Source: Thinopyrum elongatum
Lineage: Eukaryota; Streptophyta; Magnoliopsida; Poales; Poaceae
Assembly: GCA_011799875.1 (NCBI GenBank)
Contig: CM022298.1
Location: forward strand, 50,478,749 to 50,542,748
Direction of reading: 5' to 3'
Length of the DNA stretch: 64,000 bases
The translations under genes were made by a program, and so were the position numbers. The notes beneath the pieces were generated by a model that was given only the letters and a program-made list of their open reading frames with translations, made no database searches and was not told where the DNA came from. Each line of letters begins with the position of its first letter. The stretch's first letter is position 1. Positions 55,960 to 64,000 of this stretch are shown here, one piece after another.

Positions 55960-57024
55960 TGAAGGAAATATGCCCTAGAGGCAATAATAAAGTTGTTATT
56001 TTATATTTCCTTATTCATGATAAATGTTTATTATTCATGCTAGAATTGTATTGATCGGAAACCTAAATACATGTGTGAATACATACACAAACACTGTGTC
56101 CCTAGTGAGCCTCTACTTGATTAGCTCATTGATCAAAGATGGTTAAGGTTTCCTAACCATGGACATGAGTTGTCATTTGATAACGGGATCACATCATTAG
56201 GAGAATGATGTGATGGACAAGACCCATCCGTTAGCTTAGCATAATGATCGTTTAGTTTTGTTGCTATTGCTTTCTTCATGTCAAATACATATTCCTTCGA
56301 CTATGAGATTATGCAACTCCCGGATACCAGAGGAATACCTTGTGTGCTATCAAACGTCACAACGTAACTAGGTGATTATAAAAATGCTCTACAGGTATGT
56401 CCGAAGGTGTTTGTTGGGTTGGCATAGATCGAGATTAGGATTTGTCACTCCTTGTATCGGAGAGGTATCTCTCGGCCCTCTCGGTAATACACATCATAAG
56501 CTTGCAAGCAAACAACTAAGGAGTTAGTCATGAGGTGATGTATTACGGAACGAGTAAAGAGACTTGCCGGTAACGAGATTGAACTAGGTATGAAGATACC
56601 GACGATCGAATCTCGGGCAAGTAACATACCGATAGACAAAGGGAATTACGTATGTTGTCATAAGGTTCGACCGATAAAGATCTTCGTAGAATATGTAGGA
56701 GCCAATATGGGCATCCAGGTTCCGCTATTGGTTATTGACCAGAGAGGTGTCTCGGTCATGTCTACATAGTTCTCGAAACCGTAGGGTCCGCACGCTTAAC
56801 GTTCGTTGACGATATAGTACTATATGAGTTATGTATGTTGGTCACCGAATGTTGTTCGGAGTCCCGGATGAGATCACGGACATGATGAGGAGCTCCGGAA
56901 TGGTCCGGAGGTAAAGATTGATATATAGGATGATATGGTTCGGCCAAGGGGTAAAGCCCACGGGGCTTTAGGTCGGTGCAAAAGGAGTTTTGCGGAGGCC
57001 AGGGGGCCAAACGCCGGAGACCCT

Positions 57025-57049
57025 GGCGTCTGGCCCTGGGCCAGACGCC
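57025..57049. repeat. Perfect 11-bp inverted repeat in the LTR promoter region
   Basis: GGCGTCTGGCC, loop CTG, GGCCAGACGCC, with a further GGCGTCTGG at about 57059. It lies about 110 bp before the TATA box. Confidence 0.85.
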
Positions 57050-57155
57050 AAGGATTATGGCGTCTGGTCCTGGAAGTCCGAGAAGGACTCTTCCTTGCGG
57101 GCAAAACCGACTTTGAGGAGGCTTTTACTCCAAGTTTCGACCCCAGGACTCAACA

Positions 57156-57163
57156 TATAAATA
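57156..57163 (+). promoter_or_regulatory. TATA box, left LTR of Angela-type element
   Basis: TATAAATA in ACATATAAATAGAGG; the same box is at 63916-63923 in the right LTR. Confidence 0.7.
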
Positions 57164-57584
57164 GAGGCGCAGGGCTAACACCCAAGATACACCAAGCCGT
57201 GTGCCGGCAACCCCGTCCCCTCTAGTTTATCCTCCGTCATAGTTTCCATTGTGCTTGGCGAAGCCCTGCGGAGATTGTTCTTCACCAACACCGTCACCAC
57301 GCCGTCGTGCTGCCGGAACTCATCTACTACTTCGCCCGTCTTGTTGGATCAAGAAGGCGAGGACGTCATCGAGCTGAACGTGTGCTGAACGCGGAGGTGC
57401 CGTACGTTCGGTAGTTGATTGGGACGGATCATGAAGGTGTACGACTACATCGTCAAACGCTTCCGCTTTCGGTCTATGAGGGTACGTAGACATACTCTCC
57501 CCCTCTCGTTGCTATGCATCTCCATGGATAGATCTTGCGTGAGCGTAGGAAAATTTTGAAATTGCATGCTACGTTTCCCAACAG

Positions 57585-57597
57585 TGGCATCCGAGCC
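57585..57597 (+). other. Primer-binding site of the Angela-type element
   Basis: TGGCATCCGAGCC, imperfect match to initiator methionine tRNA, just after the left LTR. Confidence 0.65.
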
Positions 57598-58825
57598 AGG
57601 TCTATGCGTAGATGATATGCACGAGTAGAACACAAAGAGTTGTGGGCGGTGATCGTCATACTGCTTACCACCAATGTCTTATTTTGATTCAGCGGTATTG
57701 TTGGATGAAGCGGCCCGGACCAACCTTACCAGACCACGTTCATGAGACCAGTTCCACCGACAGACATGCAACTAGTTTTGCATAAAGGTGGCTGGCGGGT
57801 GTCTGTTTCTCCTACTTTAGTTGAATCGAATTTGACTGTGGCCAGTCCTTGTTGAAGGTTAAAACAGCAAAATTGATATATCACCGTTGTGGTTTTGATG
57901 CGTAGGTAAGAACGGTTCTTGCTAGAAGCCCGTAGCAGCCACGTAAAACTTGCAACAACAAAGTAGAGGATGTCTAACTTGTATTTGCAGGGTATGTTGT
58001 GATGTGATATGGTCAAGACATGATGTGATATACATTGTTGTATGAGATGATCATGTTTTGTAAAAGTTATCTGACAACCGGCAGGAGCCTTATGGTTGTC
58101 TCTTTATTATATGAAGTGCAAACGCCATGTAATTGCTTTACTTTACCACTATGCGTTAGCGATAGTTGTAGAAGCAATAGTTGGCGTGACGACCTCGACG
58201 CAATGACGCTACGATGGAGATCAAGGTGTCAAGCCGGTGACGATGGAGATCATGACGATGCTTTGGAGATGGAGATCAAAAGCACGAGATGATGATGGCC
58301 ATATCATGTCACATATTTTGATTGCATGTGATGTTTATCTTTTATGCATCTTATTTTGCTTAGTACGGCGGTAGCATTATAAGATGATCCCTTCACTAAA
58401 TTTCAAGGTATAAGTGTTCTCCCTGAGTATGCACCGTTTCTACAGTTCTTCATTTCGAGACACCACGTGATGATCGGGTGTGATAGACTCTACTTCACAT
58501 ACAACGGGTGTAAGACGGTTTTGCACATGCGGAATACTCGGATTAAACTTGACGTGCCTGGCATGTATAGACATGGCCTCAGAACACTGGAGACCGAAAG
58601 GTCGAACATGAATCATATAGTAGATATGATCAACATAGAGATGTTCACCATTGATGACTACCCCATCTCACGTGATGATCGGACATGGGTTAGTTGATTT
58701 GGATCACGTATCACTTAGATGACTTGAGGGATGTCTATTTAAGTGGGAGTTCTTAAGTAATTTGATTAATTGAACTTAATTTATCATGAACTTAGTCCTG
58801 ATAGTATTTGCAAATCTATGTTGTA
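57598..58825 (+). other. 5' leader of the Angela-type element
   Basis: About 1.2 kb with no conserved frame, comparable to the leader of the nested Copia at 42070-43439. Confidence 0.6.
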
Positions 58826-59590
58826 GATCAATAGCTCGCGATATAGCTCCCTTATTTTTGATATGTTCCTAGAGAAAACTAAGTTGAAAGATGATAGTAG
58901 CAATGATGCGGACTAGGTCCGTGATCTGAGGATTATCCTCATTGCTGCACAGAAGAATTATGCCCTTGATGCACCGCTAGGTGACAGACCTATTGCAGGA
59001 GCAGATGCAGACGTTATGAACGTTTGGCAAAGCTCGATATAATGACTACTTGATAGTTTAGTGCACCATGCTTTACGGCTTAGAACCGGGACTTCAAAAA
59101 GTTTTGAATGCCACGAAGCATATGGGATGTTCCAAGAACTGAATTTGGTATTTCAGACTCATGCCCGTGTTGGGAGGTATGAGACCTCTGACAAGTACTT
59201 TGCCTACAAGATGGAGGAGAATAGCTCAGCCAGTGAGCATGTGCTCAGAATGTCTGGGTACTACAATCACTTGAATCAAGTGGGAGTTAATCTTCCAGAT
59301 AAGATAGTGATTGACAGAGTTCTTTAGTCACTATCACCAAGCTACTAGAACTTCGTGATGAACTATAATATGCAAGGGATGACGAAAACGATTCCCGAGC
59401 TCTTCGCGATGCTGAAATCGACGAAGGTAGAAATCAAGAAAGAGCATCAAATGTTGATGGTTATCAAGACCACTAGTTTCAAGAAAAGGGCAAAGGGAAG
59501 GAAAGGGAACTTCAAGAAGAATGACCTAAGCCTGAAACTGAGTGCTTCTACTGCAAAGGAAATGGTCACTGGAAGCGGAACTACCCCAAA
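58826..59590 (+). pseudogene. Degenerate Copia gag and zinc knuckle
   Basis: Pieces of gag in several frames, interrupted by stops near 58915, 59038 and 59326. Recognisable parts are LRMSGYYNHLNQVGVNLPD and MMNYNMQGMTKTIPELFAML. The zinc knuckle reads CFYCKGNGHWKRNY, so the last cysteine has become tyrosine. The normal start codon is missing. Confidence 0.75.
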
Positions 59591-59842
59591 AACTTGGCGG
59601 ATAAGAAGGATGGCAAAGTGAACAAAGGTATATTTAATATACATGTTATTGATGTGTACTTTACTAGTGTTCATAGTAGCTCCTGGGTATTTGATACCGG
59701 TTCAGTTGCTAAGATTTGTAACTCGAAACAGGAGTTGCAAAATGAACAGAGACTAGTTAAGGGCAAGGTGACGATGTGTGTTGGAAGTGATTCCAAGGTT
59801 GATAAGATCACCATCGCAGACTCCCTTTACCTTCGGGATTAA
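59591..59842 (+). pseudogene. Copia protease remnant
   Basis: WVFDTGSVAKIC keeps the DTG active site; a frameshift near 59838 separates it from the integrase region. Confidence 0.75.
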
Positions 59843-61923
59843 TGTTGAGCCTAAATAAATGTTATTTGGTGTTTGCGTTGAGCATGAATATGATTGGATC
59901 ATGTTTATTGCAATACGGTTATTCATTTAAGTCAAAGAATAATTGTTGTTCTGTTTACATGAATAAAACCTTATATGGTCTTACACTCAATATAAATGGT
60001 TTATTGAATCTCGATCGTAGTGATACACATATTCATAATATTGATGCCAAAAGATGCAAAGTTGATAATGATAGTGCAACATGTTTGTGGCACTGCCGTT
60101 TAGGTCATATTGGTGTAAAGCGCATGAAGAAACTCCATGTAGATGGGCTTTTGGAATCACTTGATTATGAATCATTTGATACTTGCGAACCATGCCTCAT
60201 GGAAAAGATGACTAAAACTCCGTTCTCCGGAACAATGGAGCGAGCTAATGACTTACTGGAAATAATACATACCGATGTATGCGGTCCGATGAGTATTGAA
60301 GCACGCGACGGGTATCGTTATTTTCTCACCTTCACTGATGATTTGAGTAGATATGGGTATATCTACTTAATGAAACACAAGTATGAAACATTTGAAAAGT
60401 TCAAAGAATTTCAGAGTGAAGTTGAGACTCATCGTAACAAGAAAATAAAGTTTCTATGATCTGATCGCGGAGGCGAATATTTGAGTTACGAGTTTGGCCT
60501 TCATTTAAAACAATGTGGAATTGTTTCACAACTCACGCCACCTGGAACACCACAGCGTAATGGTGTGTCCGAACATCGTAACCGTACTTTATTACATATG
60601 GTGCGATCTATGATGTCTCTTACCGATTTACCACTATCGTTTTAGGGTTATGCATTAGAGACAGCTGCATTCATGTTAAATAGGGCACCGTCTAAATCCG
60701 TTGAGACGACACCGTATGAAGTGTGGTTTGGCAAGAAACCTAAGTTGTCATTTCTTAAAGTTTGGGGTTGCGACACATATGTCAAAAGGCTTCAACCTGA
60801 TAAGCTCGAACCCAAATCGGAGAAGTGCGTCTTCATAGGATACCCTAAGGAAACAATTGGGTACACCTTCTACCACAGATCCGAAGGCAAGATCTTTGTT
60901 GCCAAGAATGGAACCTTTCTAATGACGGAGTTTCTCTCGAAAGAAGTGAGTGGGAGGAAAGTAGAACTTGATGAGGTAATTGTACCTTCTCTCGAATTGG
61001 AAAGTAGCTCATCAGAGAAATCCGTTCCCATGATGCCTACACCAACTAGAGAGGAAGCTAATGATGATGATCATGAAACTTCAGATCAAGTTACTACTGG
61101 ACCTCGTAGGTCGAACAGAGCACGTTCCGCACCAGAGTGGTACGGTAATCCTGTTCTGGAAGTCATGTTACTAGACCATGACGAACCTACGAACTATGAA
61201 GAAGCTATGATGAGCCTAGATTCCGACAGATGGCTTGAGGCCATGAAATCTGAGATAGGATCCATGTATGAGAACAAAGTGTGGACTTTGGTGGATTTGC
61301 CCGATGATCGGCAAGCCATAGAAAATAATTGGATCTTCAAGAAGAAGACTGACGCCGATGGTAATGTTACTGTCTATAAAGCTCGACTTGTCGCAAAAGG
61401 TTTTCGACAAGTTCAAGGGGTTGACTACGATGAGACTTTCTCACCCGTAGCGATGCTTAAGTCCGTCCGAATCATGTTAGCAATTGCCGCATTTTATGAT
61501 TATGAAATCTGGCAAATGGACATCAAAACTGCATTCCTTAATGGATTTCTTAAGGAAGAATTGTATATGATGCAACCAGAAGGTTTTGTCGATCCTAAAG
61601 GTGCTAACAAAGTGTGCAAGCTTCAGCGATCCATCTATGGACTGGTGCAAGCATCTCGGAGTTGGAATATATGCTTTGATGAAGTGATCAAAGCATATGG
61701 ATTTATACAGACTTTCGGTGAAGCCTGTATTTACAAGAAAGTGAGTGGGAGCTCTGTAGCATTTCTGATATTATATGTGGATGACATATTGTTGATTGGA
61801 AATGATATAGAATTTCTGGATAGCATAAAAGGATACTTGAATAAGAATTTTTCAATGAAAGACCTCGGTGAAGCTACTTGCATATTGAGCATCAAGATCT
61901 ATAGGGATAGATCAAGATGCTGA
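59842..61923 (+). pseudogene. Copia integrase and reverse transcriptase remnant
   Basis: In one frame: WHCRLGHIGVKRMKKL and CEPCLMEKM, the integrase core with HTDVCGP, a TGA at 60457-60459, then SDRGGEY and GVSEHRNRTL, a TAG at 60643-60645, and the reverse transcriptase with YVDDILLIGND near 61781, ending at a TGA at 61921-61923. The catalytic triad of integrase and the YVDD box survive as sequence, but the frame is broken three times. Confidence 0.85.
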
Positions 61924-62480
61924 ATAGAACTTTCACAAAACACATACCTTGATAAGATTTGAAGAAGTTCAAAATGGTTCAGTCCAAGAAGGGGTTCTTG
62001 CCTGTATTACAAGGTGTGAAGTTGAGTAAGACTCAAAGCGCGACCACGGCAGAAGATAGAGAGAGAATGAAAGTCATTCCGTATGCCTCAGCCATAGGTT
62101 CTATACGATATGCCATGCTGTGTACCACACCTGATGTGTGTCTTGCCACTTATCTGGCAAAGAGGGTACAAGAGTGATCCAGGAGTGGACCACTGGACAT
62201 CGGTCAAAATTATCCTTAGGTGCCTTAAAGAGGACTAAGGAAATGTTTCTCTGTTATGGAGGTGATAAAGAGTTCGTCGTAAAGAGTTACGTCGATGCAA
62301 GCTTTGACACTAATCTAGATGACTCTAAGTCTCAATCTGGATACGTATTGAAAGTGGGAGCAATTAGCTAGAGTAGCTCCATGCAGAGCATTGTAGACAT
62401 AGAAATTTGCAAAATACACATGGATCTGAATGTGGCAGACCCGTTGACTAAACTTCTCTCACAAGCAAAACATGATCACA
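61924..62480 (+). pseudogene. Reduced RNase H end of the Angela-type element
   Basis: Fragments YASAIGSIRYAMLCTTPDV, SYVDASFDTNLDDSKSQSGY and MDLNVADPLTKLL are in three frames. The segment holding TTEAEY and CDNSG in the nested Copia is missing between about 62380 and 62410, an internal deletion of about 270-300 bp. Confidence 0.75.
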
Positions 62481-62483
62481 CCT

Positions 62484-62690
62484 TAGTACTCTTTGGGTGT
62501 TAATCACATGGCGATGTGAAGTAGAATATTGACTCTAGTAAACTCTTTGAGTGTTAATCACATGGCGATGTGAACTAGATTATTAACTCTAGTAAACTCT
62601 TTGGGTATTGATCACATGGCGATGTGAACTATGGGTGTTAAATCACATGGTGATGTGAACTAGATTATTGACTCTAGTGCAAGTGAGAGA
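62484..62690 (+). repeat. Tandem repeat before the right LTR
   Basis: About four copies of a 50-70 bp unit, CTTTGGGTGTTAATCACATGG, CGATGTGAAC, TAGATTATTGACTCTAGT, ending at the polypurine-like GTGCAAGTGAGAGAC. The nested Copia has a single copy of the TAGATTATGACTCTAGTGCAAG part. Confidence 0.85.
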
Positions 62691-62691
62691 C

Positions 62692-64000
62692 TGAAGGAAA
62701 TATGCCCTAGAGGCAATAATAAAGTTGTTATTTTATATTTCCTTATTCATGATAAATGTTTATTATTCAAGCTAGAATTGTATTGATCGGAAACCTAAAT
62801 ACATGTGTGAATACATAGACAAACACTGTGTCCCTAGTGAGCCTCTACTTGACTACCTCGTTGATCAAAGATGGTTAAGGTTTCCTAACCATGGACATGA
62901 GTTGTCATTTGATAACGGGATCACATCATTAGGAGAATGATGTGATGGACAAGACCCATCCGTTAGCTTAGCATAATGATCGTTCAGTTTTGTTGCTATT
63001 GCTTTCTTCATGTCAAATACATATTCCTTCGACTATGAGATTATGCAACTCCCGGATACCGGAGGAATACCTTGTGTGCTATCAAACGTCACAACGTAAC
63101 TGGGTGATTATAAAGATGCTCTACAGGTATCTCCGAAGGTGTTTGTTGGGTTGGCATAGATCGAGATTAGGATTTGTCACTCCGAGTATCGGAGAGGTAT
63201 CTCTGGGCCCTCTAGGTAATACACATCATAAGCTTGCAAGCAAACGACTAAGGAGTTAGTCACAAGGTGATGTATTACAGAGCGAGTAAAGAGACTTGCC
63301 GGTAACGAGATTGAACTAGGTATGAAGATAACGATGATCAAATCTCGGGCAAGTAACATACAGATAGACAAAGGGAATTACGTATGTTGTCATAAGGTTC
63401 GACCGATAAAGATCTTCGTAGAATATGTAGGAGCCAATATGGGCATCCAGGTTCCGCTATTGGTTATTTACCAGAGAGGTGTCTCGGTTATGTCTACATA
63501 GTTCTCGAACCCGTAGGGTCCGCACGCTTAACGTTCGTTGACGATATAGTACTATATGAGTTATGTATGTTGGTGACCGAATGTTGTTCGGAGTCCCGGA
63601 TGAGATCACGGACATGATGAGGATCTCTGGAATGGTCCGGAGGTAAAGATTGATATATAGGATGATATGGTTCGGCCAAGGGGTAAAGCCCACGGGGCTT
63701 TAGGTCGGTGCAAAAGGAGTTTTGCGGAGGCCAGGAGGCCAAACGCCGGAGACAGTAGCGTCTGGCCCTAGGCCAGACGCCGAGGCCCATGGATTCTGGG
63801 CCAGACGCCAAGGATTATGGCGTCTGGTCCTGGAAGTCCGAGAAGGACTCTTCGTTGCGGGGAAAACCGACTTTTAGGAGGCTTTTACTCCAAGTTTCGA
63901 CGCCAGGGCTCAACATATAAATAGAGGGGCAGGGCTAGCACCCAAGACACATCAAGATACACCAACCCATGTGCCGGCAACCCCGTCCCCTCTAGTTTAT
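62692..64000 (+). repeat. Right LTR of the Angela-type element (5' part)
   Basis: Starts TGAAGGAAATATGCCC at 62692; 1309 bp lie in the window. Compared with the left LTR it has an extra GGCCAGACGCC-containing segment of about 30 bp near 63780-63810. TATA box at 63916-63923. Confidence 0.92.

Larger units (their letters stand above)
55960..57583 (+). repeat. Left LTR of the Angela-type element
   Basis: 1624 bp. Contains a hairpin at 57025-57049 and the TATA box TATAAATA at 57156-57163. Confidence 0.92.
55960..64000 (+). mobile_element. Decayed BARE/Angela-type Copia retrotransposon, right LTR cut by the window edge
   Basis: Left LTR 55960-57583 (1624 bp, TGAAGGAAATATGCCC...TTTCCCAACA). Primer site follows. 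Gag, protease, integrase, reverse transcriptase and a reduced RNase H follow, with many stops and frameshifts. Right LTR starts at 62692 and runs beyond 64000. The LTR start (AAATATGCCCTAGAGGCAATAATAAA) is that of Angela/BARE-1-like elements. It is clearly older or more damaged than the nested Copia at 39939. Confidence 0.88.

Overview
The window looks like repeat-dense nuclear DNA from a large-genome grass of the Triticeae (wheat, Aegilops or barley type). The grounds are BARE/Angela-clade Copia elements with recognisable LTR starts, a LARD-like element with 4.2 kb LTRs, CACTA tips, Stowaway- and Helitron-type ends, grass LINE domains, and very little host coding sequence. There are no bacterial features, no CRISPR array and no operon structure. 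Family names rest on recognition by eye, not on a database search.

1-20 kb is an older mosaic of fragments: the 3' part of an LTR (1-1345); GC-rich and then A/T-rich repeat DNA (1346-5750); a gene-like 5' leader (about 5846-6640); a LINE scrap; the C-terminal leucine-rich-repeat end of an NLR resistance-type gene cut by an LTR at 7910; a gypsy-type ORF (Transposase_28 type) that runs into a decayed WRN-like 3'-5' exonuclease pseudogene (9698-10364); a Helitron 3' end (11384); a coiled-coil pseudogene (12549-11855, minus); one intact but unrecognised ORF with a TATA-like box (13723-13160, minus); a MITE; a minus-strand Helitron; and a multi-exon gene (about 15.9-19.0 kb) with tandemly duplicated in-phase exons, which appears to be carried by a CACTA element ending at 20532.

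20.5-26.6 kb holds LINE fragments (end of the endonuclease, reverse transcriptase, two zinc-binding domains, RNase H) interrupted by an LTR fragment and a second CACTA tip with long hairpins. 26.76-31.17 kb is a long-terminal-inverted-repeat, Mutator-like element containing two solo LTRs of one family.

32.0-55.8 kb is a nest supported by target-site duplications at three levels. A LARD-like element (32018-55773, duplication GACGT) has a 2.5 kb solo LTR in its left LTR (duplication CCAAG) and a nearly intact Copia element in its interior (39939-49509, duplication GAATA). The Copia element carries gag and pol with one frameshift and one stop. 55960 to the window end is a second, more decayed BARE/Angela-type Copia element whose right LTR runs off the window. 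The sequence from 31168 to 32017 and from 55779 to 55959 is the host DNA split by the LARD.

No new biological system is evident. The most informative items are the datable nest, the duplicated in-phase exons of the CACTA-carried gene, and the captured or broken host genes (NLR, exonuclease, coiled-coil).
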